Positions 26,301 through 35,506 are shown, counted from the first letter of the stretch. The stretch is 64,000 bases of DNA from Paenibacillus sp. J31TS4 (GCF_018403265.1 NZ_BOSI01000001.1:930001-994000); one strand, 5' to 3'. Program-made: numbers and translations. Notes: generated from the letters alone by a model not told the origin.

Positions 26301-27322
26301 CTCGCCCCACCTCCTCCCGCTGCGCCGGACATGCCGGCGGGACTTGCCGCGCCCGCCGGGTCGAGCCGGCGCCCGTCGCGGCCGTAAATGGCGGCGGCGG
26401 TCGGAGCACCGCGGGTCCGGCGAAGCAGAAGCGTCCGGGCGAACGCGCCGTCCTCGAGCAGCCGGCGGAGCACCGGACGGCGCTTCGCATCCTCAAGCGA
26501 GCCCGCGTGCGCCGTCAGCACGACGCGGATGCCGGCATGCGCGGCCTCCAGCACCGCTTCGGCGTCCTCCGGCCGTCCGATCTCGTCGGCGATCAGCACG
26601 TGGGGCGAGAGAGAGCGGATCATCATCATCATCCCCTCCGCCTTCGGACAGCCGTCCAGCACGTCCGTCCTCGGGCCGACGTCGAAGGTCGGCACGCCTC
26701 GGACGCAGGCGGCGATCTCGGACCGCTCGTCGACGACTGCGACCTTAAGAGGCGCAAGCCGTCTGGACACTCCTGCCGGTCCCCCGCCGCTGCTGAGCAG
26801 CCGAGCGAGGTCCCGGATCACGGTGGTCTTGCCCTGCTGCGGCGGCGAGAGCAGGAGCGTGGAATGGACACCGGCTCCGCCTTCCTCGAGCAGATAAGGC
26901 AGGATTGCCTCCGCGGCCCCTTTCCATTCGCGTGCGATTCGCAAATTGAAGCCTGCGATGTCGCGCAGCAGCTTGACCTTGCCCTGTTCCACGACGGCTC
27001 GGCCGGCGAGGCCGACCCGGTGCCCACCGGCCATCGCCAAATACCCTTTCTTCAATTCCTCTTCTCTCGTGTACACCGAATGCTCGGTCAGCAGGTCGAG
27101 CAGTATCCGGCAGTCATCTCTCGTCGGCCGGTAGGCAGCCTCGGCCGAGGACGTCAAGACGCCCGTCGGCGTAACGAAAGACGAATCTTCCGCCAGATAG
27201 ATCTCGAGAGGCCGGCCTTCGCGGATTCTCACTTCCTCCACCAGTGCCGCCGTCTGCGCGGGCAGCCGGGTCAGGGCGGAGCGCAGAGGCGGCGGCAGGA
27301 CGGCGGTGATGGATTCTAGCAT
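26294..27322 (-). CDS. spoIIIAA: SpoIIIAA, ATPase of the sporulation channel
   Basis: 342 residues. Walker A-like SPPQQGKTT, Walker B-type HVLIADEIGRPED, and the EHSVYTREEELKKGYL segment place it in the SpoIIIAA family, related to secretion ATPases. It powers or assembles the SpoIIIA-SpoIIQ complex in the mother cell. First gene of spoIIIA. A CATATGAAT just upstream (about 27356-27364) could be part of a SigE -10, but the -35 is not clear. Confidence 0.94.
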   Translation of the reverse strand: MLESITAVLPPPLRSALTRLPAQTAALVEEVRIREGRPLEIYLAEDSSFVTPTGVLTSSAEAAYRPTRDDCRILLDLLTEHSVYTREEELKKGYLAMAGGHRVGLAGRAVVEQGKVKLLRDIAGFNLRIAREWKGAAEAILPYLLEEGGAGVHSTLLLSPPQQGKTTVIRDLARLLSSGGGPAGVSRRLAPLKVAVVDERSEIAACVRGVPTFDVGPRTDVLDGCPKAEGMMMMIRSLSPHVLIADEIGRPEDAEAVLEAAHAGIRVVLTAHAGSLEDAKRRPVLRRLLEDGAFARTLLLRRTRGAPTAAAIYGRDGRRLDPAGAASPAGMSGAAGGGGARC

Positions 27323-27389
27323 ATGGCTCCCCCCAAGTTGTCCGGTTCTCTACAACATTCATATGAGTCCGGACAGGCGGATAGACCGT

Positions 27390-27656
27390 CTACTTTTTGA
27401 GAATGCCGACAAAGATGCAGCAGACGCCTGCAAAAATCCAGACCAGCTTGCCTATCGACAGCTTCTCGGCTATCCCTATCAATCCGATACTCGTGGTAGT
27501 TAATAGAACCAGCGGGCCGACGACCGCGAGAGACGAGTTGACCAGGAGCGCCTTGTCCACCTGGTTCAGCCTCAGCATGAGGAGCGCTGCCGCAATTTCC
27601 AGAGAGCCCGACAACAGCCGCAGCGAGGCCATGCTCATAACGATTTTATTCAGCAA
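27390..27656 (-). CDS. yqhV: YqhV-like membrane protein (DUF2619)
   Basis: 88 residues. Three hydrophobic segments with MASLRLLSGSLEIAAALLMLRLNQVDKALLVNSSLAVVGP, close to Bacillus YqhV, which sits at the same place before spoIIIAA. Start is TTG 27656, 9 bases after GGGAGG; the longer ATG frame has no binding site. In Bacillus it belongs to the mother-cell sporulation regulon by location. Biochemical role unknown. Confidence 0.85.
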   Translation of the reverse strand: MLNKIVMSMASLRLLSGSLEIAAALLMLRLNQVDKALLVNSSLAVVGPLVLLTTTSIGLIGIAEKLSIGKLVWIFAGVCCIFVGILKK

Positions 27657-27821
27657 CGCAACGTACCTCCCGATTCCGTTCTCAGCTAGGCGGAGGGTGT
27701 CTCCGCGAGCTTGTTCTACTATATGCGGGCTCGTCAGCAATTAGGATGGTGGGCACACCCCTATTTGGAGACGCATATGATGCGGCATAGCTATTGAATC
27801 CTTGAAGCGAGGAGTATGGAT

Positions 27822-28697
27822 ATGGACGCAACCTCTCATGCCGTCTGGCCGGACGCCCTGCTCGATCCGACGGGTCGGCGTTCCCGGAAGCCCCGCACCA
27901 GCGGACGCACGATGGTAATCGACAAAGGACTCGGCCTGTTCGCCCTGCGCGATCTGCTCGATACGGCTGCCGCCTACATGGATATGATCAAATTCGGCTT
28001 CGGTACGCCCTCCCTGTACACCCCCGCCCTTCTTCGCGACAAAATCCGGCTGTGCAAGGAACGCGGCCTGATCGTGTTTCCCGGCGGCACCTTCCTGGAG
28101 GTGGCCGTGGCAAACGGTTTGGAAGCCGACTATTTCCGCACGATTCGGAAGCTCGGCTTTACGGCGGTTGAGGTGTCCGACGGCACGATCGATCTGGACC
28201 GCCGGACGCGCACCGAGCTGATCGAGCGCGGCCTCAATGCCGGACTGACCGTCTATACGGAATACGGCAAAAAATGCTGGGGCTCGACGATTGAGGTCGA
28301 TGCGCTCATCGAGACGGTTAAGGAGGACATTCGCATCGGCGCCGAGCTGGTGACCATCGAAGGAAGAGAATCGGGCACCGGCGTCGGCATCTTCGATGAA
28401 AATGGGGCCTGCAAGGACGACGAAATCCGCAGCGTGCTCGCACGGATCCCGAGTCCGGGCCTCCTCCTGTGGGAAGCTCCCCAAAAGAGCCAGCAGGTGC
28501 ATCTGCTCAACATGCTCGGTCCCGATCTCAATCTGGGCAACGTGGCCCCGCAGGAGGTGCTCGCGCTAGAAGCGCTGCGCCGCGGCCTGCGGTCCGATAC
28601 GTTCCATTACGGCGTCGACCGGAGGGAGCGCAAGCCCGAAGCGGAAGAGCACAAGGCTTACATCGCCGGAATGAAGGAACCGCCGATCAGCTTATAG
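27822..28697 (+). CDS. comA: Phosphosulfolactate synthase (ComA type)
   Basis: About 291 residues, TIM-barrel enzyme that adds sulfite to phosphoenolpyruvate to give 2-phospho-3-sulfolactate. Family segments: GLGLFALRDLLDTAAAYMDMIKFGFGT, FPGGTFLEVA, GFTAVEVSDGTI, EYGKK and EAPQKSQQVHLL. GAGGAG lies 7 bases before ATG 27822; the ATG two codons earlier is too close. Together with comB it makes sulfolactate, which in Bacillus (yitD/yitC) accumulates in spores. It faces away from the surrounding yqhV/lysC/efp strand. Confidence 0.9.
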   Translation: MDATSHAVWPDALLDPTGRRSRKPRTSGRTMVIDKGLGLFALRDLLDTAAAYMDMIKFGFGTPSLYTPALLRDKIRLCKERGLIVFPGGTFLEVAVANGLEADYFRTIRKLGFTAVEVSDGTIDLDRRTRTELIERGLNAGLTVYTEYGKKCWGSTIEVDALIETVKEDIRIGAELVTIEGRESGTGVGIFDENGACKDDEIRSVLARIPSPGLLLWEAPQKSQQVHLLNMLGPDLNLGNVAPQEVLALEALRRGLRSDTFHYGVDRRERKPEAEEHKAYIAGMKEPPISL

Positions 28698-28752
28698 CCA
28701 ACCTTTCCTCTCTCTTTTGCACACAATGCAAGAGGACGTCTGCACACAAAAA

Positions 28753-28781
28753 CCCCCTTTGGCGGCTATCACCAAAGGGGG
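28753..28781. terminator. Strong hairpin between comA and comB
   Basis: Perfect 10-base stem CCCCCTTTGG/CCAAAGGGGG with a 9-base loop. It would terminate minus-strand transcription (five T follow on that strand). On the plus strand no T-run follows, and the comB ribosome binding site comes 3 bases later, so there it may be a messenger-stabilising element. Confidence 0.6.
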
Positions 28782-28799
28782 CTTGGAGGGAAATCAGAC

Positions 28800-29513
28800 A
28801 TGCGTCTCACTGTTCTGGGCACGCTGCAGGAAGCGTTGCCCGCCGTCTGCCAGGAGCGCACCGTCATCGTGCTCGATGTGTTGCGCGCCACGACGAATAT
28901 GGTGACGGCGCTTGAAGCCGGCGCCCTGTCGGTGCTGCCGGTCCGCCATCCGGCGGAAGCAATCGGCCGGCGCCGGGAAGGCTGCCTGCTCGCCGGGGAA
29001 CGGGAATGCGTGCGGATTGAAGGCTTCGACCTCGGGAATTCGCCCCTCGAATTCCGCGAGGAAACCGTGGCCGGCAAGCACATCATTATGACGACGACGA
29101 ATGGTACGGAAGCTGTCCGGCTCACCGGGCCCGAAGCCGCCGCCGTCCTCGTCGGCTGCCTGCGCAACGCGACCGCCTGCGCGGAAACCGCTGCGGGGTT
29201 TGGCCGGGACATCGTCCTTGTCTGTGCCGGCACCAAAGGGCACTACTCCTTCGAGGACGGCATAGGCGCCGGACTGATCGCAGACCGGCTTGTCCGGCTG
29301 CTCGGCGGGGAGGCGGAGCCCGACGACCTGGCCGTCACGCTGATGGAGGCATGGCGGCAGACGGCGCCTCGTCTTACGGAGCGGCTGCTCGCCTGCGAGA
29401 ACGGCCGCCGGCTGACCCGGCTCGGTTTCGCGGAAGACGTTCGCTTCTGTGCAACGACCGATGCGACGCGCGTCGTTCCGCTGCTCGCCGGCAGCGAGCT
29501 GATTGCCTGGTAG
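28800..29513 (+). CDS. comB: 2-phosphosulfolactate phosphatase (ComB)
   Basis: 237 residues. ComB motifs VIVLDVLRATTNMVTALEAGA, LAGERECVRIEGFDLGNSP, TTTNGTEAV, and CAGTKGHYSFEDGIGAG are clear. Mg-dependent hydrolysis of 2-phosphosulfolactate to sulfolactate. GGAGGG precedes the ATG. In archaea the pathway continues to coenzyme M; no comC or comDE is seen here, so the end product is probably sulfolactate. Confidence 0.92.
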   Translation: MRLTVLGTLQEALPAVCQERTVIVLDVLRATTNMVTALEAGALSVLPVRHPAEAIGRRREGCLLAGERECVRIEGFDLGNSPLEFREETVAGKHIIMTTTNGTEAVRLTGPEAAAVLVGCLRNATACAETAAGFGRDIVLVCAGTKGHYSFEDGIGAGLIADRLVRLLGGEAEPDDLAVTLMEAWRQTAPRLTERLLACENGRRLTRLGFAEDVRFCATTDATRVVPLLAGSELIAW

Positions 29514-29684
29514 TCCCGCCGCGATTGTCCGGCATCATTTCCCTTTTGCCCGTTCTCGACGGGATGTCAGGAGACGGGCATTGGGCTGCGAGCCGGACTC
29601 CGGCCGATTCCAACCCGCATCGCTGTAGTGCACCTCTTTTGCGAGGCGCGTTCCGGGAGCCGGACAGGCGGATGGTCTAATCGG

Positions 29685-29738
29685 GGGCATTTCCTTCATA
29701 AGATGAGTAGAGAATCCATCGGACAAGGGGAAATGCCC
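29685..29738 (+). promoter_or_regulatory. Hairpin that would cover the DUF441 ribosome binding site
   Basis: A perfect 10-base inverted repeat, GGGCATTTCC (29685-29694) and GGAAATGCCC (29729-29738), spaced by 34 bases. The right arm covers the end of the AAGGGG ribosome binding site and the bases before the ATG. Confidence 0.5.
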
Positions 29739-29741
29739 ATC

Positions 29742-30206
29742 ATGAACGGTACGATCGTACTCGTCGCTCTCATCCTCATCGGCCTGCTCGGCCGCTCGCC
29801 GATTATTGCGACCGCCTCCTGCATCCTGCTCGTCGTCAAGCTGGTCAGTCTCGACCGCTACTTGCCCGGCATCGAACGGCGGGGCCTGGAATTCGGTCTC
29901 CTGTTCCTGACTATGGGCGTGCTCGTCCCGTTCGCGAACGAACGGATTCAGATGAAGGAAGTCGCCGCGGTGTTCACCTCGTGGCCCGGCATCCTCGCCC
30001 TTATAGGAGGCGCCGTCGCCACGTACATGAACGGAAAAGGGCTCGCGCTATTAAAAATAGACCCACAGCTCATTGTGGGTCTCGTCATCGGTTCGATCTT
30101 CGGGATTGTGTTCCTGCGGGGCATCCCGGTCGGCCCTCTCATGGCCGCCGGGATCACCGCACTACTGATGAAGGTATTCCAGTTCCTGTTCGACCGGTTC
30201 TCCTGA
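29742..30206 (+). CDS. DUF441 (UPF0756) membrane protein
   Basis: 154 residues with four membrane segments. It matches the YtwI/UPF0756 family: [14 protein letters not shown], and [28 protein letters not shown]. The ATG at 29742 was preferred because it begins with the first membrane helix and lies 11 bases after AAGGGG; the longer frame is not family-like. Function unknown. It faces lysC tail to tail with a 4-base gap. Confidence 0.85.
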   Translation: MNGTIVLVALILIGLLGRSPIIATASCILLVVKLVSLDRYLPGIERRGLEFGLLFLTMGVLVPFANERIQMKEVAAVFTSWPGILALIGGAVATYMNGKGLALLKIDPQLIVGLVIGSIFGIVFLRGIPVGPLMAAGITALLMKVFQFLFDRFS

Positions 30207-30210
30207 ACGG

Positions 30211-31467
30211 TTAGCGTCGTTCGGACGGGCCTCCGACGAACGCCTGCTCCTGCGTATCCAGGCCGTACGCAGTATGGAGCGCCTGCACCACATCGTTCAG
30301 ACGGGAGCCTTCGATGACGCACGATACCTTGATCTCGGACGTGCTGACCATGTTGATGCTGACGCCGAGCGACGAGATGGAGTCGAACATCTTAGCGGCC
30401 ACACCCGGATTGCTGACCATGCCCGCTCCGACAACGGAAACCTTGACGAGGTTGCCCTCCGGGATCGCTTCGCGGTAGCCCATCTCCGGCTTCAGCCGGT
30501 CGATGACCGTCATCGCCTTGTCGCAGTCGTTCGAGGAGACGCTGAACGAGAAGTCGGCCAGTCCGCTCGTTACCCCGCTCTGGACGATAATATCCACGTC
30601 GATTTGCTCGGCTGCCAGGGCGTTGAACACCTTAGCCAGCTGCCCCACCTTCTCCGGAACTCCGAGAATGCTGATTCGGGACACATTTTTGTCAAAGGCA
30701 ATGCCCCGTACGACAACCCCTTGTTCCATGACCGCTTCCTCCTTCACATATGTACCTTCATGATTGGTAAAGCTCGACCGCACGACGAGCGGCACCTGGT
30801 TATGCTTGGCGTATTCGACCGCGCGCGGGTGCAGCACCGCCGCCCCGAGGTGGGCCAGCTCGAGCATCTCGTCGTAAGAAATTTCCTTTAGCTTGCGCGC
30901 GACCTTGACGACGCGGGGATCGGTCGAATAAACGCCGTCCACGTCCGTATAGATCTCGCATAAATCGGCGTTGATCGCCGCCGCCAGCGCTACCGCCGTC
31001 GTATCGGAGCCGCCGCGTCCAAGCGTGGTGATCTGGCCGTCCTCCGTCATGCCCTGGAAGCCCGCCACGATGACGATCTTGCCTTCCTCGACCGCCTGCA
31101 GCACGCGAGACGGCTGGATGTCGGTAATGCGTGCCTTGCCGTGCACCGCTTCGGTCATCATGCCTGCCTGCCAGCCCGTGAAGGAGACCGCCTGCTTGCC
31201 GAGATTCTGAATGGCCATGGACAGCAGCGCAATGGATACCTGCTCGCCCGTCGACAGCAGCATGTCCATCTCGCGTGCCGGCGGCTGGCCGTCATAAAGT
31301 TGTTTGGACAGATCGATCAGATCGTCCGTCGTATCTCCCATCGCCGAGACGACAACCACGCAGCTATGTCCTTCTTCTTGTCTCGCTGCGATCCGTCCCG
31401 CGACGCGCTTCATGCGTTCGGCGTCGCCGACGGAGCTTCCCCCAAATTTCATAACGATAAGTGCCAA
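30211..31467 (-). CDS. lysC: Aspartate kinase (LysC-type)
   Basis: 418 residues. N-terminal kinase domain with MKFGGSSVGDAERM, TLGRGGSDTTAVALAAAI and TDVDGVYSTDPRVV. Two C-terminal ACT domains (about 265-405), the usual site of lysine feedback. It phosphorylates aspartate at the head of the lysine, threonine, methionine and diaminopimelate pathway. Start TTG 31467 (GGGAG 9 bases before) gives MALIVMKFGG, matching Bacillus LysC. The Bacillus gene is elsewhere, so this is a local insertion between efp and yqhV. I see no lysine riboswitch in its short 5' region. Confidence 0.94.
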   Translation of the reverse strand: MALIVMKFGGSSVGDAERMKRVAGRIAARQEEGHSCVVVVSAMGDTTDDLIDLSKQLYDGQPPAREMDMLLSTGEQVSIALLSMAIQNLGKQAVSFTGWQAGMMTEAVHGKARITDIQPSRVLQAVEEGKIVIVAGFQGMTEDGQITTLGRGGSDTTAVALAAAINADLCEIYTDVDGVYSTDPRVVKVARKLKEISYDEMLELAHLGAAVLHPRAVEYAKHNQVPLVVRSSFTNHEGTYVKEEAVMEQGVVVRGIAFDKNVSRISILGVPEKVGQLAKVFNALAAEQIDVDIIVQSGVTSGLADFSFSVSSNDCDKAMTVIDRLKPEMGYREAIPEGNLVKVSVVGAGMVSNPGVAAKMFDSISSLGVSINMVSTSEIKVSCVIEGSRLNDVVQALHTAYGLDTQEQAFVGGPSERR

Positions 31468-31649
31468 GCTGCTTCACTCCCACCCATGCTTTTAACAGTT
31501 CCTAATTATAGCACATGTTCCGGGAATTGTGGACGACAGACTTTGACATTGTACAGCGTTGCCGCCTCTCTCCGGTCTACTGCCTATCCTTCTGGAATCC
31601 CTGCTCCCGGATGCGGCTGACCAGGTCCGTCTCTCGCCCGGTCGCATAC

Positions 31650-31683
31650 CAAACAGCCCTCCCGCCTGCAGCGGAAGGGCTGT
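31650..31683 (-). terminator. Terminator of efp
   Basis: Stem ACAGCCCT(T)CCGC/GCGGG-AGGGCTGT just downstream of efp, with TTGG following on the minus strand. Separates efp from lysC. Confidence 0.65.
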
Positions 31684-31708
31684 CGTTTCGTGAAGCATCT
31701 GCGTCAAG

Positions 31709-32266
31709 TTATGCGCGGGAGATGTACTTGCCTTCGCGGGTGTCGATGAGCAGCACGTCGCCTTCGTTGATGAAGAGCGGCACCTGCACGGTCAGGCCGG
31801 TTTCCAGCGTGGCGTTCTTGGTAGCGCCAGTCGCCGTGTTGCCTTTGATGCCCGGTTCGGTTTCGGTTACCTTGAGCTCGACGCTGTTCGGCAGGTTGAT
31901 GCCGAGAATCTCGCCCTGGTAGCTGATGATATGCACGTTCATGTTTTCCTTGAGGAACTTGAGCTCCCACTCCAGCTGCGACGACGGCAGCGTGAACTGG
32001 TCGTAGGTTTCCGTATCCATGAACGTATGCTCGGTGCCCGCGGAATACAGGTACTGCGTCTCGCGGTTCTCGATATGCGCTCTTACGACCGTCTCGCCGG
32101 CGCGGAACGTCTTTTCATTGATGTTGCCGTTGCGCATGTTCTTCAGCTTGGAGCGGACGAAGGCTGCGCCCTTGCCCGGCTTCACGTGCTGGAACTCGAT
32201 GACGGAGAACAGGTCTCCATCCACTTCAATGGTCAAACCTGTACGAAAATCGTTAACTGAAATCAC
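31709..32266 (-). CDS. efp: Translation elongation factor P
   Basis: 185 residues, three beta-barrel domains, full length. The tip loop is [11 protein letters not shown] with K32 at the position modified in Bacillus by 5-aminopentanol. It relieves ribosome stalling at polyproline. GGAGGA precedes the ATG. Third gene of the aroQ-peptidase-efp group, in Bacillus order. Confidence 0.96.
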   Translation of the reverse strand: MISVNDFRTGLTIEVDGDLFSVIEFQHVKPGKGAAFVRSKLKNMRNGNINEKTFRAGETVVRAHIENRETQYLYSAGTEHTFMDTETYDQFTLPSSQLEWELKFLKENMNVHIISYQGEILGINLPNSVELKVTETEPGIKGNTATGATKNATLETGLTVQVPLFINEGDVLLIDTREGKYISRA

Positions 32267-32320
32267 TTGTGATTCCTCCTTGGGTGTGGAAAGCTGTCTT
32301 GGTTTGCGGAGCCGGCCGGA

Positions 32321-33394
32321 TCAGCCGAGCACCAAAAATTCCTTGGTGGCGAAGGTGAGGCGTTCGTTGCCCGACTCGGTCAGTACAACGTCGTCCTCGA
32401 TCCGGACGCCTCCGAAGCCCGGCAGATAAATCCCGGGTTCGACCGTCATCGTCATCCCCGGCTCGAGCACGGTGTCGCACGAAGGAGACAGCCGAGGCGC
32501 TTCATGCACCTGCATCCCCAAGCTGTGTCCCGTTCCATGCCCGAAATGGTCTCCGTAGCCGTACTTGCGGATAATGTCCCGCGCCAGAGCGTCGCCTTCG
32601 CGGCCCGTCATTCCCGGCTTCAGGTTCTCAAGCACGTTCATCTGGGCTTCCAGCACGATCTTATAGATGTCCTTATGCTTGTCCGTGGGCTCTCCCAGAC
32701 AGACCGTTCTCGTCAAATCCGAGCAATAGCCCTGGTAATAGGCTCCAAAGTCGAGCTTAACATATTCGTTGCTTCCCAGCAAACGGTCGCTGGCGACGCC
32801 GTGCGGCAGCGCCGATCTCTCGCCGGAGGCGACGATCGTATCGAAGGAGGACGACGTCGCCCCGTGGCTGCGCATATACATCTCCATCTCGAGGGCGATC
32901 GCCCGCTCCGAGACGCCTGGCTTCAGCTTCGTCAAGATGTAGGCGAACGTATCGTCCGCGAGCTTGGCCGCCTCCCGCATGATGCGCAGCTCCTCCGCGT
33001 CCTTGTACATTCTCAGACGCTCGACCACCTGCTCGGTAGGCACCAGCTCGATGCTTCCGAGGTCCGATTTGTACGCGACGTAGGTGCCGAAGGTCACATC
33101 GTTCTGCTCGAAGCCGACTCGGGAGATGCCGAGATCGGACAATAGCTCACGTACGGTCAGCATGACCTTCGCGTTATGCTCTACAATCTCGAAGCCGGCC
33201 GCCTGCTCGGCCGCCTGGGTCATATACCGGAAGTCGGTAAGCAGGAACGCGCGGTCCGCGGTTACCAATACATAGCCGGAGGACCCGGTAAAGCCGGTTA
33301 TGTAACGCCGATTATGCGAGTTGGTCAGCACGATTGCTTCCAGTCCAAGCTCTGCGAGCGACTGCCGCAGCTTCGCTACTCTTGCCTGAGTCAT
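32321..33394 (-). CDS. yqhT: Xaa-Pro aminopeptidase-like M24 metallopeptidase
   Basis: 357 residues. An N-terminal creatinase-like domain (1-125, with [19 protein letters not shown]) precedes the pita-bread catalytic domain. Metal ligands are in [61 protein letters not shown]. It releases N-terminal residues before proline. Overlaps aroQ by 4 bases and lies next to efp, as Bacillus yqhT; the pairing with EF-P (proline handling) is conserved. Confidence 0.93.
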   Translation of the reverse strand: MTQARVAKLRQSLAELGLEAIVLTNSHNRRYITGFTGSSGYVLVTADRAFLLTDFRYMTQAAEQAAGFEIVEHNAKVMLTVRELLSDLGISRVGFEQNDVTFGTYVAYKSDLGSIELVPTEQVVERLRMYKDAEELRIMREAAKLADDTFAYILTKLKPGVSERAIALEMEMYMRSHGATSSSFDTIVASGERSALPHGVASDRLLGSNEYVKLDFGAYYQGYCSDLTRTVCLGEPTDKHKDIYKIVLEAQMNVLENLKPGMTGREGDALARDIIRKYGYGDHFGHGTGHSLGMQVHEAPRLSPSCDTVLEPGMTMTVEPGIYLPGFGGVRIEDDVVLTESGNERLTFATKEFLVLG

Positions 33395-33843
33395 GAATGG
33401 TCACCTGCTTTCCTGAAATGGCGGTGCAGGGCAAGGAGTCCCAGCTCATAGCCGTAGGCTCCGAAGCCAGCGATCTGCCCGATCACGACCGGAGCCGTCA
33501 CCGAACGATGGCGGAACTCTTCCCTCTTGTGAATATTGGACAAATGGACTTCCACGGCCGGGAGCTGAACGGCGGCAAGAGCGTCCCGAATCGCATAGCT
33601 GTAATGAGTGAAGGCGCCGGGATTGATCAAAATACCGTCCTTCGTTCCGTAAGCCTCGTGAATCTTGTCGATCAGCGCGCCCTCGTGATTGGACTGAAAC
33701 GATTCAAGCCCAATCGACAACCCGACGGCTGTCTTCTCCAGGTTCGTCGTAATGGCGGTGAGCGATTCGTTTCCGTATACGCCCGGCTCCCGGATTCCCA
33801 GCATGTTCAGGTTCGGACCGTGCAGCACCAATACATTGTACAT
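33391..33843 (-). CDS. aroQ: 3-dehydroquinate dehydratase, type II
   Basis: 150 residues. [20 protein letters not shown] at the start, [31 protein letters not shown] and [17 protein letters not shown] are type II signatures, with the catalytic Tyr near 23 and Arg-His near 110. Third step of the shikimate pathway, in the cytosol. First gene of the aroQ-yqhT-efp group. A TGTGGTAAAAT extended -10 lies at about 33898-33908 upstream. Confidence 0.95.
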   Translation of the reverse strand: MYNVLVLHGPNLNMLGIREPGVYGNESLTAITTNLEKTAVGLSIGLESFQSNHEGALIDKIHEAYGTKDGILINPGAFTHYSYAIRDALAAVQLPAVEVHLSNIHKREEFRHRSVTAPVVIGQIAGFGAYGYELGLLALHRHFRKAGDHS

Positions 33844-33897
33844 CCGCTTCTCACCGGCCCTTTCTCGTCCTCATTTTTGACTAAGCTATTTTACCAC

Positions 33898-33908
33898 AGG
33901 TGCCGGTT
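33898..33908 (-). promoter_or_regulatory. Likely extended -10 promoter of aroQ
   Basis: On the minus strand TGTGGTAAAAT (TAAAAT at 33903-33898). About 55 bases upstream of the aroQ start. The -35 is poor. Confidence 0.45.
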
Positions 33909-34055
33909 GTTTGAGAATCCTTTTTCTCCTGCAGAGGCCCCACTGCCGGGCTTTCGCGCCCGTTCCGCGGCGGTCGCGCCTTCCGTTCTTTCCGGTGGCA
34001 ATCCCTGGCGGAATTCGTTACAATAGGTGAGAAGAAATCACGTTCGAGAAGGTGA

Positions 34056-35045
34056 ATGAATTTGTCTCAACCCAATTTGAATATTTACGGCGGTCAGGCG
34101 GTCATCGAGGGCGTCATGTTCGCGGGGCGCAAGGTGCATGTCACCGCCGTCCGCCGCAAGGACAACGAGATAGCTTTCCTCGAGGTGCCCAAGGAGGAGA
34201 AGGCATGGGTTCAGAAGCTGAAGAAGATCCCCTTCCTGCGCGGCCTCGTCGGCATACTAGAATCGAGCGCCTACGGCACGCGCCACCTCAACTTCTCCGC
34301 CGAGATGTTCGCGGAGGATGAGGAGGAGGAAACCGGGAGCAAGCCTTCCGAAGGGCAGGCGAAGCCGGTCAAGGAAAAGGAAGAGCCGGGCCTCCTCGGC
34401 AAGATGTCCATGATGCTGGGCGTTGCGGTCATCGGCATCCTATCTTTCATTTTCGGCAAGCTCATCTTTACGCTTGTCCCCGCCTTTCTCGAGCAGGTGC
34501 TGCTCGGCGGCATCTTCGAGAACCGGGTGCTGCACAATTTAATAGAAGGAATCATCAAGATCGTTCTGCTCGTCGCATATATTTACTTTATCTCGCTGAC
34601 CCCCATGATGAAGCGCCTGTTCCAATATCACGGCGCCGAGCACAAGGTGATCAGCGCCTACGAAGCGGGCCTCGAGCTGACGGTCCGCAACGTGCAGAAG
34701 TTCAGCACGCTGCATTACCGGTGCGGCAGCAGCTTCATTATTTTTACTGTGATCGTCGGCGTCATCGTCTACTCGTTCGTTCCCTATGACAATTTGTGGG
34801 AACGGCTCTATCAGCGGATTCTGCTTCTCCCTGTCGTCATCGGCATCTCCTACGAGGTGCTGCGCTGGACGAACTCGCTCCGCGACGTGCCGGTGCTCCG
34901 GTACCTCGGCTATCCGGGGCTGTGGCTCCAGCTGCTGACCACGAAGCAGCCCACGGACGATCAGGTCGAGGTTTCCATCGCCTCCTTCAATCGCATGAGG
35001 GAGCTCGATGCGGAGCTGCTCGCGCCGGTCCCCAAAGCATCCTGA
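34056..35045 (+). CDS. yqhQ: YqhQ, DUF1385 membrane protein
   Basis: 329 residues. The N-terminal YGGQAVIEGVMFAGRK and the QYHGAEHKVISAYEAGLELTV segment are DUF1385 hallmarks; GAEHK is probably a functional His/Lys site. Three or four membrane segments in the middle and an acidic Glu/Lys-rich loop (about 88-112). Conserved in spore-formers next to aroQ. Function not established. Divergent from aroQ. AAGGTG precedes the ATG, and TACAAT upstream at about 34020 could be its -10. Confidence 0.88.
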   Translation: MNLSQPNLNIYGGQAVIEGVMFAGRKVHVTAVRRKDNEIAFLEVPKEEKAWVQKLKKIPFLRGLVGILESSAYGTRHLNFSAEMFAEDEEEETGSKPSEGQAKPVKEKEEPGLLGKMSMMLGVAVIGILSFIFGKLIFTLVPAFLEQVLLGGIFENRVLHNLIEGIIKIVLLVAYIYFISLTPMMKRLFQYHGAEHKVISAYEAGLELTVRNVQKFSTLHYRCGSSFIIFTVIVGVIVYSFVPYDNLWERLYQRILLLPVVIGISYEVLRWTNSLRDVPVLRYLGYPGLWLQLLTTKQPTDDQVEVSIASFNRMRELDAELLAPVPKAS

Positions 35046-35062
35046 GAAGGAGGAGCAATTTA

Positions 35063-35353
35063 ATGAAGCGACGCTGGCCGCCCATGGCGCTCGTGATCGG
35101 TGGATTGTTCCTGATCGGCGTACTGCGCAATCTGTATTTAAATACGATGGATATGATTATACCGGTTCTGATCTTCGGCCTTGTGTTCCTGCTGTACAAA
35201 TTCCCGCCCGACCGTTGGAGACGAGGCGGGGCCGCCCGTCCTCCGGCCGGAGGACGCAAACAGGCCGGCCGCAAGCATCCTCCGTTTCGCGTCATCCAGG
35301 GCAACAAACGGGACCAGGACGATCAGGACGAGAATCGGCCCCGGTATCATTAA
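35063..35353 (+). CDS. Small membrane protein of unknown function
   Basis: 96 residues starting at ATG 35063, 6 bases after AAGGAGGAGC. Two hydrophobic helices (about 9-22 and 31-46) followed by a strongly basic, Arg/Gly/Lys-rich tail ending in acidic QDDQDENRPRYH. It follows yqhQ by 17 bases and is followed by a strong terminator, so the two form an operon. No recognised family. Confidence 0.75.
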   Translation: MKRRWPPMALVIGGLFLIGVLRNLYLNTMDMIIPVLIFGLVFLLYKFPPDRWRRGGAARPPAGGRKQAGRKHPPFRVIQGNKRDQDDQDENRPRYH

Positions 35354-35358
35354 AAGCA

Positions 35359-35390
35359 AGAAGAGGACCCATAGGGCCCTCTTCTTTTTT
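35359..35390 (+). terminator. Terminator of the yqhQ operon
   Basis: Stem AGAAGAGG(A)CCC/GGG(C)CCTCTTCT, loop ATA, followed by TTTTTT. Confidence 0.9.
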
Positions 35391-35480
35391 GTAGAAGTTC
35401 GCCGTCTGTCGGTCTCCTCATCTCCCTTTGTTTCGCAGCTTTGACCATCTATCGGGATCCGCACTCTTTGGGTTCCATGC

Positions 35481-35506
35481 AAAAAGCCGCCCATTGGCGG
35501 CTTTTT
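35481..35506. terminator. Terminator of mntR (bidirectional)
   Basis: Perfect AAAAAGCCGCC/GGCGGCTTTTT stem with a 4-base loop. T-runs on both strands; it lies 25 bases after the mntR stop. Confidence 0.85.

Noticed and set aside
27390-27740. A 116-residue YqhV from the first ATG
   Set aside because: No binding site at that ATG; TTG 27656 has GGGAGG at proper spacing and matches the usual length.
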